Assembly (NCBI RefSeq): GCF_022369515.1
Contig: NZ_CP059724.1
Coordinates: 5,890,001-5,954,000, forward strand
Reading direction: 5' to 3'
From: Paenibacillus sp. 19GGS1-52
GTDB taxonomy: Bacteria; Bacillota; Bacilli; Paenibacillales; Paenibacillaceae
Length of the DNA stretch: 64,000 nt
A model generated the notes under the pieces. It had not been told where the DNA came from. It saw only the letters and a list, made by a program, of their open reading frames with translations, and did no database searches. Position numbers and translations under genes: made by a program. Shown here piece by piece: positions 9,301 to 16,822 of the stretch; the stretch's first letter is position 1; each line of letters begins with the position of its first letter.

Positions 9301-10953
9301 CTCAGGTCCGATTGTCGTAGTTGTAGACGTAACCAGCTCTTCGCGAATTGCATCGATTGGCGGATTGGTTACCTGGGCGAACATTTGTTTGAAGTAATTA
9401 TAGAGCCGCTGCGGCCGATCCGACAGCACAGCCAGTGGAGAATCATAACCCATCGAGACTACGGATTCCGCACCCGTTGATGCCATGGGTTCCAGCACCT
9501 TGCGTAAATCTTCAAACGTATAGCCAAAAGCCTGCTGAAGCTGTTGTACATTGTCGTGCTTCGGATTAGGCAGCTCCGGTGCATCCGGAAGATCGGCCAA
9601 GCTGATCAAATGCTCATCCAGCCACTCACGGTACGGCTGCTCGGAAGCAATCGACGCTTTAACCTCTTCATCAGAAATAATGCGGCCTTCCTTCGTATCT
9701 ATAAGCAGCATACGTCCTGGTTTCAAGCGGTCTTTGTAAAGGATGTTCTCTGCGGGAATATCTAGCACTCCTGCCTCGGAGGACAATATAATCATATCGT
9801 CTTTGGTTACATAATAACGTGCTGGACGCAGACCGTTACGGTCGAGAATAGCGCCAATCTGCACGCCGTCAGTAAAGCCCATCGCTGCTGGTCCATCCCA
9901 TGGCTCCATCAAGGTGCTGTGATATTCATAGAAAGCCTTCTTCTTCTCATCCATACTATTATGGTTGCTCCAAGGTTCAGGAACCATCATCATGGCAACC
10001 TGTGGCAGGGAGCGTCCGCTAAGGTACAGGAATTCAAAGGTATTATCGAACATCGCTGTATCCGAACCATCTGGGTTAATCACCGGTTTGATCTGACTTA
10101 AGGATTCTCCGAAGACTTCACTCTTGAACAGTGATTGACGAGCGTGCATCCAGTTTACATTACCGCGCAGTGTGTTAATCTCGCCATTATGGATCATAAA
10201 GCGATAGGGATGCGCCCGCTCCCAGCTAGGGAACGTGTTGGTGCTGAAACGGGAGTGAACCATCGCGATAGCCGATTCCAGCTCTTCACTCTGCAGGTCC
10301 AGATAGAATTGTCCTACTTGCACAGTAGTCAACATACCCTTGTATACGATCTTGCGACAGGATAAGCTTGGCACGTAGAAGGATTCACTTTCTTCTACAT
10401 TGCCATAACGGATAGCAAGCTCGGCGCGTTTACGGATAACATACAGTTTGCGTTCAAAATCCATATCATCAGAAATCGCAGTTGAACGAGCGATAAATAC
10501 TTGACGTACATAAGGTTTGGCGGCTTTAGCCGTTTTGCCCAGCATTTCATCATAGGTAGGCACGTCACGGTAACCGAGCACTTCTTGACCTTCTTCAGCG
10601 ATAATATCGCTCAGAAGAGCTTCATGGCGAGCGCGAATCTCCTCGTTATGTGACAAAAAGATCATGCCCACGCCATAATGTCCTTGCTTCGGCAATTCAA
10701 AACCAAGTTTCTTGGCTTCACCGGCAAAGAAACGATGCGGAATTTGCAGCATGATACCAGCTCCGTCACCAGAGTTAGGTTCGCTTCCTTGGCCTCCCCG
10801 ATGCTCCATATTAAAGAGCATAGTTAAAGCGTTAGTTACAATATCATGGGACGGTTTGCCTTTAATATGGGCTACAAACCCCATGCCACAAGCATCTTTT
10901 TCGAACTGAGGATCGTAAAGGCCCTGTTTGCTGGGCAGTTCAGTGTGTCTCAT
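6358..10953 (-). CDS. gltA: Glutamate synthase large subunit
   Basis: Large subunit of glutamate synthase (gltA in Bacillus nomenclature, gltB in others), which uses glutamine-derived ammonia to aminate 2-oxoglutarate. The protein has 1531 residues, the normal length. Cys22 in DACGMGF becomes the N-terminal nucleophile of the glutaminase domain after propeptide removal. A central linker and an FMN-binding synthase domain follow, then a 3Fe-4S ligand set of the form Cx5Cx4C (CIMMRVCHMDTC, near residue 1128), and a glycine-rich C-terminal GXGXG helix from about 1280. The ATG at 10953 with AAAGG 9 nt upstream fits better than a TTG three codons earlier. No small-subunit gene is adjacent on either side. 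Confidence 0.96.
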   Translation of the reverse strand: MRHTELPSKQGLYDPQFEKDACGMGFVAHIKGKPSHDIVTNALTMLFNMEHRGGQGSEPNSGDGAGIMLQIPHRFFAGEAKKLGFELPKQGHYGVGMIFLSHNEEIRARHEALLSDIIAEEGQEVLGYRDVPTYDEMLGKTAKAAKPYVRQVFIARSTAISDDMDFERKLYVIRKRAELAIRYGNVEESESFYVPSLSCRKIVYKGMLTTVQVGQFYLDLQSEELESAIAMVHSRFSTNTFPSWERAHPYRFMIHNGEINTLRGNVNWMHARQSLFKSEVFGESLSQIKPVINPDGSDTAMFDNTFEFLYLSGRSLPQVAMMMVPEPWSNHNSMDEKKKAFYEYHSTLMEPWDGPAAMGFTDGVQIGAILDRNGLRPARYYVTKDDMIILSSEAGVLDIPAENILYKDRLKPGRMLLIDTKEGRIISDEEVKASIASEQPYREWLDEHLISLADLPDAPELPNPKHDNVQQLQQAFGYTFEDLRKVLEPMASTGAESVVSMGYDSPLAVLSDRPQRLYNYFKQMFAQVTNPPIDAIREELVTSTTTTIGPERNLLKPEPESCRQITLDTPILSNEDFAKIRHVRRAGFKSMSIPILFPAELGGEGMRLALERMNEAADRVMAKGHNILILSDRGVDRENAAIPALLAVSSLHHHLILQGTRTKVSILLESGEPREVHHYALLLGYGVSAVNPYLAFESLDDMIGQGLLRGISHEKAVKNYIKAATKTVVKILSKMGISTIQSYRGAQIFEAVGLNSEFVDQYFTWTPSRIGGIGLEEVAIEALTHHNRAFTEKDGNDKVLDSGGEYQWRSDGEDHLFNPQTIHMLQHSVRSGDYELYKKYATLVQGESEKFQTLRSLLQFNSPYESIPLDEVESAASIMKRFKTGAMSFGSISKEAHETLAIAMNRIGGKSNTGEGGEDPARFIPDSNGDSRRSAIKQVASGRFGVTSNYLVNADEIQIKMAQGAKPGEGGQLPGRKVYPWVAEVRGSTAGVGLISPPPHHDIYSIEDLAELIYDLKNANPRAAINVKLVSEVGVGTIAAGVAKGRADIILISGYDGGTGASPMNSIRHAGLPWELGLAETHQTLMLNNLRDRVVLETDGKMLSGRDLAVAVLLGAEEYGFATAPLVSVGCIMMRVCHMDTCPVGVATQNPELRKNFTGDPQHVVNFMTFIAEDLREIMASLGFRTIQEMVGRTDCLDAVQASHHWKKKGVDLSSLLHTPKLAEGSTRYRSQYQNHGLEETLDVSTLLKLAEPALENGTLVEASLPIRNVNRAVGTILGSELTRKYGAAGLPDDTIRLNFTGSAGQSLGAFMPKGITITVEGDSNDYVGKGLSGGKIIIKPSPLATFAAEDNIIIGNTALYGATGGEAYISGIAGERFGVRNSGANVVVEGVGDHGCEYMTGGRVVVLGETGRNFAAGMSGGIAYVYDPDNTFVSRCNLEMVLLERVEEPEEIAELQGLIVRHTELTGSVLGSRVLEQWADNLPKFARVIPKDYKRMMQQIRKVEESGLTGEAALMAAFEANMRELARVGG

Positions 10954-11045
10954 CTCACGCAACCTTTCTATTATAAAGTGGAAGTTATCTCAAGAAATAT
11001 TTCACATTAAATCTTAATAAATATTCAAGGCAGATTGGTTATATT

Positions 11046-11074
11046 ATTTTATCATCGACCTGACATGAGCGCAA
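11046..11074 (-). promoter_or_regulatory. Candidate gltA promoter
   Basis: On the minus strand TTGCGC (-35, 11074-11069) and TAAAAT (-10, 11051-11046) are separated by 17 bp, giving a 5' leader of roughly 85-90 nt before the gltA start. The -35 match is weak (three of six), so this is a candidate only. Confidence 0.35.
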
Positions 11075-11154
11075 TTTAAACTTTTTTATGAGTTTGATTA
11101 ACAAATGCTTTTGCAGCACAGCTTTAGTGAATAAAAGCGTAAAAAATCTCCCCA

Positions 11155-11220
11155 GTGCATAAATATGCACAAAAACCGAATAAGCACTTATGCAATGTAA
11201 ACGTTTTAATCAATGTTTAC
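11155..11220. promoter_or_regulatory. Possible cre (CcpA) site and palindrome upstream of gltA
   Basis: Two operator-like elements sit upstream of the candidate gltA promoter. At 11155-11170 there is a perfect palindrome GTGCATA-AA-TATGCAC. At 11196-11209 the minus strand reads TTAAAACGTTTACA, which matches the cre consensus TGWAANCGNTNWCA at all but the second position. The remainder of the 10954-11423 gap holds only the two hairpins listed separately. The regulator of the palindrome is unknown. Confidence 0.35.
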
Positions 11221-11261
11221 CCTGCTTGTCACATTGCAAAAACGTTCATTTATTAGCTTAC

Positions 11262-11297
11262 AACAAAAGAGCACCCCATTGGGGGCGCTCTTTTGTT
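11262..11297 (-). terminator. Rho-independent terminator
   Basis: AACAAAAGAGC (11262-11272) pairs perfectly with GCTCTTTTGTT (11287-11297), and the inner CCCC/GGGG pairs extend the stem. The U-rich side lies within the stem on the minus strand. It most likely ends transcription of the YhgE/Pip-type gene before the gltA promoter region. Confidence 0.65.
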
Positions 11298-11364
11298 ATA
11301 TTTCCAACTTTTTAAAAATATAAGAATTTATATGTTCACACGATAACTTATCCTTATATTTCTT

Positions 11365-11411
11365 GAAGAAACGGATACCATCCCTAAAAAGGACAGCAAA
11401 GCCGTTTCTTC
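11365..11411 (-). other. Long stem-loop downstream of the YhgE-like gene
   Basis: AAGAAACGG and CCGTTTCTT form a perfect 9-bp stem around a 29-nt loop that itself holds a short TCC/GGA stem. It starts 12 bp after the YhgE-like stop codon and precedes the stronger terminator at 11262-11297. It may be a first terminator or an mRNA 3'-end stabiliser; there is no good T-run. Confidence 0.4.
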
Positions 11412-11423
11412 TTGATTGTCGAA

Positions 11424-13778
11424 TTATACAGTCAACACTTGTTCACTTGTGACTTCAACTTCACTTTCCAGATCTCGGGTCATGAAGTACGCCAGTGTAA
11501 GTGCGAGGAAGACAATTCCATAAATGGCAAGTGTACCTGCATCTGCCCACATCGCACTGTAATCACCAGTAGAGATCACGGACTTGAAACCTCTGACACT
11601 ATACGTCATTGGCAGTAATGGATTGAAGAACTTCATCCAGTTTGGAATCAATTCCAGTGGGAACGTACCCGCGCTTGTCGTTAATTGGAATATAAGAAGT
11701 ACGATAACAACGAAACGTCCCGGTTGATCCAGCCAAGTTACCACGGCTTGAATCACCCACATGAAAGAGATACTTGTAATAAAGGTGAATGCGTAGAAGA
11801 GGGGTACATTCTGTACATTCAGCCCCAGACCGTACAAGACGACAATGGATGCTAAGAGTGACTGGATCAAACTCATCATTGAGAAGGATAATGTCCGACT
11901 GATGAAGCGGTTAAAGCGGCTTGCACCGATAACTTCCGACCCACGCATAGGGATAACCAGTGTGCAGATCAGGGCACCGACGAACAACCCAAGTGACAGG
12001 AAGTATGGAGCAAAACCCGTGCCATAGTTCGGCACTTCGTTGACTACTTGCGTCTCAATTTCTACAGGCTGAGCGAACATTTGCACCATTGCATCTGTTT
12101 TCTTCACAGTACTTGTCTGTGCTGCAGCATCCGTGAGCTTGCTTGCCAATTCACTCGATCCGGATTTCAGATCATCCATGCCCTTCTTCAGCTCGCCTGC
12201 ACCATCAGACAATTGCTTCGAGCCATCAGCTACGGAACTGATACCGCTGCCCAGCTGGCCTACGCCGCTCAAGAGCGTCGAGGTTCCGGCTTCGAGCGCT
12301 TTACCACCTGCGGCAAGCTGAGTGCCGCCTGCGGCAGCTTCACTAAGTTTCGCGCCGAACTGCTTCATTCCTGCGGCAAGTTTATTGCCGCCGGCTGCAA
12401 GCGTGGATGCACCTTGAGACAGCTGCTTCTGACCATTCAGCAGCTGTGTGCTGCCTGCATTAAGCTGCTGAGCACCCGCGTGCAGCTGAGTTACACCCGC
12501 ATCCAGCTGCTGCGCACCTGTGTGCAGCTGATCTGCACCAAGCACTAGCTGTTCCTGACCACTGTGCAGCGCAGTTGCGCCCTCGGCTAACTGCTGCTGA
12601 CTCTGCTGCAGCTGTTCGCTTCCAGTAGCGACTGCTGCGCTAGCTGCCAGCAGCTTTTGTACGGCTGGGCTAGCTGCCAGCTGTGGATCGGATTTCGCCA
12701 GCTGCTGCAGCCCATCGGATACCGCTTTAGCGCCTGCGCTTACCTTCACGCTGCCATCTGTCGAAGCCTTCAAACCCGCTGCAAGCTTCGCACTGCCATC
12801 CACAGAGGAGGTCAAGCCTGCTTGCAGCTTTGCACTGCCATCCACAACAGAGGCAGTTCCTGCTTGCAGCTTGGTAGTGCCTTCTACTGCTGACTGTGTT
12901 CCAGCCTGCAGTTGTGCAGCACCCGCTGCCGTCTTCTGCAAGCCGTCACTTAATTGCTTGCTGCCGGCAGTGCTTTGCGTAACGCCATCCTGAAGCTGCT
13001 TATGTGCAGCAGACAATTGCTGCAAGCCGCCGGCCAACGTGCTGCTGCCGGATTCCAGTGCCGCTGCACCGGTATTCAGATCAGTTACGCCTTTAGTAAG
13101 CGGCGCTACACCATTCAGCAGCTTCCCAGTACCATCTGTCAGCAGCAGAAGATTCTCCTGCAGCTTGACAGCACCGTCATCCAGCTTCCCTGCACCATCG
13201 GCGATTTGGGTTGCTCCATCTCCGGCTTCACTGATCCCGCTGGAGATTTCTGTAATCTTATCAAATACTGATTCTGTATAAGCTTCGGTTACCTTAGCCG
13301 AAACCTTTGTCTTAATATCCTTTACAGCCGTACCGCCGATCTGGCCAGCCAGAAAGTTGTAGCCTTCATTCGGCTCATAAATAATCTTAGCCTGCTGTGG
13401 CTCATCATCCAGAAGTGTCGTAGCTTTCGCAGAGAAGTCTTCTGGGACCACAATCGCCATATAATAACTATTGTCCTTAAGTCCGGCATCTGCTTGCTCG
13501 CGGGTGACAAAATTCCACTGGAAGCCATCGGTCTTTTTGAGCTCTGCAATCATGTCATTTCCGGCAGTAAGCTTTTGGCCTTCATATTCGGCACCCTTAT
13601 CTTCATTCACAACAGCGACGGGCAAATCACTCATTTTGCCGTATGGATCCCAGAATGCTTTCAGGAACAATCCACTATACAGCACTGGAATGAACAGGAC
13701 AACGAACATCGGAATAAGCACTTTCGGATTTCTAAGCGCCGCACCAAGGTCCTTGGTAAATACGGATAATGATTTCAT
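11424..13778 (-). CDS. YhgE/Pip-type membrane protein (ABC-2-like, coiled-coil repeats)
   Basis: Protein of 784 residues with one N-terminal membrane segment (about 18-36), a conserved extracytoplasmic YhgE/Pip N-domain (about 40-180), a very long repeat region (about 185-555) and five or six C-terminal membrane segments (about 590-770). The repeat region has a period of roughly 7 and 11 with Gly and Leu in fixed places, as in QLAAGGKALEAGTSTL and QLNAGSTQLLNGQKQL; it probably forms an extended surface coiled coil or helical rod. Family members include the phage-infection protein Pip of Lactococcus and ESX/Yuk-linked proteins. AAGGAG precedes the ATG by 9 nt. The TetR gene lies upstream on the same strand and shares an operator-like element with it. 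Confidence 0.88.
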   Translation of the reverse strand: MKSLSVFTKDLGAALRNPKVLIPMFVVLFIPVLYSGLFLKAFWDPYGKMSDLPVAVVNEDKGAEYEGQKLTAGNDMIAELKKTDGFQWNFVTREQADAGLKDNSYYMAIVVPEDFSAKATTLLDDEPQQAKIIYEPNEGYNFLAGQIGGTAVKDIKTKVSAKVTEAYTESVFDKITEISSGISEAGDGATQIADGAGKLDDGAVKLQENLLLLTDGTGKLLNGVAPLTKGVTDLNTGAAALESGSSTLAGGLQQLSAAHKQLQDGVTQSTAGSKQLSDGLQKTAAGAAQLQAGTQSAVEGTTKLQAGTASVVDGSAKLQAGLTSSVDGSAKLAAGLKASTDGSVKVSAGAKAVSDGLQQLAKSDPQLAASPAVQKLLAASAAVATGSEQLQQSQQQLAEGATALHSGQEQLVLGADQLHTGAQQLDAGVTQLHAGAQQLNAGSTQLLNGQKQLSQGASTLAAGGNKLAAGMKQFGAKLSEAAAGGTQLAAGGKALEAGTSTLLSGVGQLGSGISSVADGSKQLSDGAGELKKGMDDLKSGSSELASKLTDAAAQTSTVKKTDAMVQMFAQPVEIETQVVNEVPNYGTGFAPYFLSLGLFVGALICTLVIPMRGSEVIGASRFNRFISRTLSFSMMSLIQSLLASIVVLYGLGLNVQNVPLFYAFTFITSISFMWVIQAVVTWLDQPGRFVVIVLLIFQLTTSAGTFPLELIPNWMKFFNPLLPMTYSVRGFKSVISTGDYSAMWADAGTLAIYGIVFLALTLAYFMTRDLESEVEVTSEQVLTV

Positions 13779-13861
13779 TCTGGTTCTCTCCTTATGCTCA
13801 TATGCTCTCTTTAATTGCTTTGTATGAAATGCTATTTTGTGAAATTTTCAGTAATACTGTA

Positions 13862-13884
13862 TGACCATTTCCCCCACTTAGTCA
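13862..13884. promoter_or_regulatory. Operator-like element upstream of the YhgE-like gene (TetR site candidate)
   Basis: A 23-bp near-palindrome beginning TGACCATTT and ending TTAGTCA lies 84 bp before the YhgE-like start. The same frame, TGACCATTT plus spacer plus GTCA over 23 bp, recurs at 14579-14601 before the tetR gene. Recognition by that TetR protein is inferred from the sharing. Confidence 0.55.
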
Positions 13885-13958
13885 GTCATGGGCATAAAAA
13901 ATTACCGAGCGCTATCCTTGTTGGCAACTACTCGCTTATTGATTCGTGAGCCTCACAC

Positions 13959-14534
13959 TTACAGCGCCAGTCCTTCAGCCAAAAATAAATGAAAGTACGT
14001 CTTGATTTCCTCTTTGCTCAAAGGTTCGTGTATCTTGTTCAGTACAGCAGTCAGTACAATATATAGTCTGAACATTACCATTGATATAATTTTGGAATCA
14101 CAGGGCTTAATCTCTCCCTGACGAATCGCGAATTCCACCTCCCTTTCCAAATACTCAAGAACAACGTTCTCGATCTTGTCTAGTCCTTCTTGCGCCTGCG
14201 GCGTTCCGACTTCGCGATTCTCCTGGGAAAGCTTAATGAATAGCTCGTGTTCGCTTCGAAAATCCAGCAGAGCATCCAGCACACGGTGCAGATTATCAAA
14301 GAAGGGTTTGTCACGTTTGATTTCCCGTTCGGCAATCGACTTCATTTCTAACGTTACATCGCGCAGGATCTCATCAAACAACTGCTCTTTATTTGTAAAA
14401 AAGGTGTAAATAGTTCCCTTGCCCACGTTCGCTATTTTAGCGACCTGATCCATTGTAGTTGCTTTATAGCCGAATAGTGAAAAAGATTTAGTCGCGGCCT
14501 TCAGCACTTGCTGCCTTCGATCTATCACAGCCAT
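13959..14534 (-). CDS. TetR/AcrR family transcriptional regulator
   Basis: Repressor of 191 residues. The N-terminal helix-turn-helix (about residues 8-55) has the family pattern, with KAATKSFSLFGYKATTMDQV, then ANVGKGTIYTFF as the recognition helix region and NKEQLF after it. The C-terminal part (about 60-190) is the ligand-binding and dimerisation domain. The ATG at 14534 has GGAAG upstream. The gene lies 180 bp upstream of the YhgE-like gene on the same strand, and both have a TGACCATTT-type element upstream, so it probably represses itself and that gene. The ligand is unknown. Confidence 0.9.
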   Translation of the reverse strand: MAVIDRRQQVLKAATKSFSLFGYKATTMDQVAKIANVGKGTIYTFFTNKEQLFDEILRDVTLEMKSIAEREIKRDKPFFDNLHRVLDALLDFRSEHELFIKLSQENREVGTPQAQEGLDKIENVVLEYLEREVEFAIRQGEIKPCDSKIISMVMFRLYIVLTAVLNKIHEPLSKEEIKTYFHLFLAEGLAL

Positions 14535-14578
14535 CTATACACTTCCTTTCTCCAGAAAATATCGTTGCCATGCGCTAT

Positions 14579-14609
14579 TGACCATTTTACTAATCCGGTC
14601 ACTTGGTCA
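14579..14609. promoter_or_regulatory. Operator-like element upstream of tetR
   Basis: From 14579 the sequence reads TGACCATTT and reaches GGTCA at 14601, a 23-bp unit matching the one before the YhgE-like gene. A further ACTTGGTCA half-site ends at 14609. The rest of the tetR/ugtP intergenic region is AT-rich and includes TG-spaced TATAAT sequences near 14713 and 14744 that could serve the rightward gene. Confidence 0.5.
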
Positions 14610-14797
14610 TTTATTACTTTAGCACTTTGTCGTTGCCTTTGCAAGACTCCGGGCAAATATTTATATTTTTAATTTTTGCAGTGTTTTAACTTTCTATTTA
14701 CGTCTAATTTGTATAATGTGAGAAGTGAAGCGTTTTTCCTAGTATAATAAGAAGAGACTTAGCAATTCTATCGAGTAGGAAAGTAGCAGGTGAACTT

Positions 14798-15985
14798 ATG
14801 CGAAAGAAAAGAGTACTGCTGTTTTCGGAAGGCTTCGGTACGGGCCACACAGGGGCAGCCTATGCTCTAGCCGAAGGAATCAAGCTGCTGAACCCCGATG
14901 TTCAGTGCCGAGTTATTGAACTGGGTAAGTTCCTTAACCCGACTGTAGCTCCTTGGATTCTTTCCGCTTACCGAAAGACGGTCAGCAGTCAGCCAAAGCT
15001 GGTCGGCATGATGTATAAAACACAATATGATAAATCACTGAACCGGTTGACCAAGCTGGCGCTTCACCGGATTTTTTATACACATGCCTCACAGGTCATT
15101 GAGCAGCTAAAGCCGGATTTGATTATCTGCACCCATCCCATCCCGGGGGCCGTCATCTCCAGATTAAAGCGCCGTGGACTCAACGTGCCGCTCTATACAT
15201 TGATCACCGATTATGATGCCCACGGCAGCTGGGTCAATTCGGAGGTTAATGGCTATCTAGTGTCTACTCCACGGGTCAAGTCGATCCTGACCGGTCGGGG
15301 AATCGCTCCTGAGCTTGTCACAGTGACCGGAATTCCGGTTCATCCAAAGTTCTGGGAACGTTCCAACAAGACTCTGCTGCGTAAAGAACTGGGTCTTTCC
15401 GATATTCCGACAGTGCTCATAATGGGCGGAGGCTGGGGATTGATGTTCGGCAAAAAAATCATGAACTCCCTCACAGCGAGGATGGGTGAGATCCAACTCA
15501 TATTCTGCATGGGCAGCAATGACAAATTAGTAGCAAAGATGCGAGCTAACCCTCTACTCCAGCATCCCAATGTAAAAATTCTTGGCTACAGCAGTGAAAT
15601 CAATAAGCTGATGGATGCTTCCGACCTGCTGATTACCAAGCCTGGTGGGATGACCTGTACGGAAGGTCAAGCTAAGGGAATCCCTATGCTCTTCTATAAA
15701 GCCATTCCCGGCCAGGAAGAGAAGAATTGCCAATACTTTGTTGAGCTTGGTTTAGCAGAAGTGTTGGATGCCACCGTAGTGAACAAATGGTTCTCGATGC
15801 TGCTTCGTGAATATGCAGACCTGGAAGAGCAGCGCAGACGCAGGCTTGCACCGGACCGCCATCAGCCGAGCAATTGCGCTACAACTGTACTGGAGATGCT
15901 GGGCAAAACAGCAGATAGGGCTAGAGAAGCCCAAGGTTTACGGGCACAAGCCCGAAATGAAGAACCTGTATATCTGACACCTTAA
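14798..15985 (+). CDS. Diacylglycerol glucosyltransferase-like protein (UgtP/MGDG synthase family)
   Basis: GT28-type glycosyltransferase of 395 residues, related to UgtP and monogalactosyldiacylglycerol synthases, which transfer a sugar from a UDP-sugar to diacylglycerol at the inner membrane face. Visible features are the acceptor-side N-terminal motif FGTGHTGAA near residue 13, LITDYDAHGSW near residue 138, and the donor-binding region with ITKPGGMTCTEG near residue 283 followed by the FYKAIPGQEEKN loop. AGGTGA precedes the ATG at 14798. It probably makes the glycolipid anchor for lipoteichoic acid or membrane glycolipids. The exact sugar is not determined, so I leave out a gene symbol. 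Confidence 0.85.
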   Translation: MRKKRVLLFSEGFGTGHTGAAYALAEGIKLLNPDVQCRVIELGKFLNPTVAPWILSAYRKTVSSQPKLVGMMYKTQYDKSLNRLTKLALHRIFYTHASQVIEQLKPDLIICTHPIPGAVISRLKRRGLNVPLYTLITDYDAHGSWVNSEVNGYLVSTPRVKSILTGRGIAPELVTVTGIPVHPKFWERSNKTLLRKELGLSDIPTVLIMGGGWGLMFGKKIMNSLTARMGEIQLIFCMGSNDKLVAKMRANPLLQHPNVKILGYSSEINKLMDASDLLITKPGGMTCTEGQAKGIPMLFYKAIPGQEEKNCQYFVELGLAEVLDATVVNKWFSMLLREYADLEEQRRRRLAPDRHQPSNCATTVLEMLGKTADRAREAQGLRAQARNEEPVYLTP

Positions 15986-15998
15986 GGAACAGAATAAC

Positions 15999-16044
15999 AA
16001 AAAAGCAGGCAGTCCGAGTTTCTCTGGACCTGCCTGCTTTTTTT
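15999..16044. terminator. Bidirectional rho-independent terminator
   Basis: AAAAAAGCAGGCAG and CTGCCTGCTTTTTT-type arms flank a loop that contains a further TCC/GGA pairing. Both strands end in a T-run. It lies between the convergent glucosyltransferase gene and the UPF0173 hydrolase gene and can serve both. Confidence 0.9.
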
Positions 16045-16066
16045 GTTATGATCGCCGTGAGATTAA

Positions 16067-16750
16067 TTAGACTTCTATACTCTCCCCCGCCTTAAGTGGA
16101 AAGCCTTCGATTCCCTCCTGCTTCAGACGGTCACAGAAATCAGCACCGTCCTGAGCTATAGCAGGGAACGTATTATAATGCAAGGGAATGACCTTCTCTG
16201 CCCGTAGCCAGCGTGCAGCCAGCAACGCATCATCAGGTCCCATAGTCAGCATATCACCGATGGGCAAGGCGGCAATATCAATTGCATTTCTTTCTCCAAT
16301 CAGACGCATATCTCCGAATAATGCTGTATCACCAGAGTGGAATAAAGTTTTGCCCTCAATCGTCAACAGAATGCCCGCAGGCTGCCCGCCGTAAATCCAG
16401 AATTCGCCCTCTTGAATAGAAGAAGAATGAAAGGCTTGAGTATATTTGACGGTAATGGCACCATAAGTATGACTGCCGCCAATATTCATATGCTTAACCT
16501 TTGCTCCCTTAGCCTGGCAATAGTCCGCAAGCTCATAGACAGCAAATATTGGGCAATCGTTACGTTTGGCGATCTCTAGAGCATCTCCAAAATGGTCGGA
16601 ATGAGCGTGAGTAAGCAGAACGGCATCTACAGAAATCTCTTCTGGTGAAATACCGGAATTCGGATTACCTGACAAGAAAGGATCAATGATAACTTTGGCA
16701 CTCTCTGTCTCCACTAGCAGAGCTGAGTGGCCGTAATAGGTGATTTTCAT
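16067..16750 (-). CDS. UPF0173 metal-dependent hydrolase (metallo-beta-lactamase fold)
   Basis: Cytoplasmic metallo-beta-lactamase-fold protein of 227 residues, matching the usual UPF0173 length. The metal site is intact: LTHAHSDHFGD carries HxHxDH near residue 54, a further histidine follows in FHSGDTALFGD, and HYNT lies near the C-terminus. ATG 16750 is the start expected from family length; AGGAGG is 11 nt upstream. Family members have broad or unknown substrates, and nothing in the neighbourhood narrows this down. Confidence 0.9.
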   Translation of the reverse strand: MKITYYGHSALLVETESAKVIIDPFLSGNPNSGISPEEISVDAVLLTHAHSDHFGDALEIAKRNDCPIFAVYELADYCQAKGAKVKHMNIGGSHTYGAITVKYTQAFHSSSIQEGEFWIYGGQPAGILLTIEGKTLFHSGDTALFGDMRLIGERNAIDIAALPIGDMLTMGPDDALLAARWLRAEKVIPLHYNTFPAIAQDGADFCDRLKQEGIEGFPLKAGESIEV

Positions 16751-16822
16751 GACTGCTGTTCCCTCCTGATTCATATAGTTTAGTTTACCCTATATATAGC
16801 TGAGGCTAACAGATTCGTCAAA

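Noticed and set aside
6980..10365. Several open frames on the plus strand opposite glutamate synthase
   Set aside because: They lie wholly inside a conserved gene on the other strand, lack ribosome sites and have no recognisable motifs; they are shadows of codon bias.
11845..13281. Cys- and Leu-rich plus-strand frames opposite the YhgE-like gene
   Set aside because: They mirror the Gly/Leu/Gln repeats of the real gene in antisense and have no start context.
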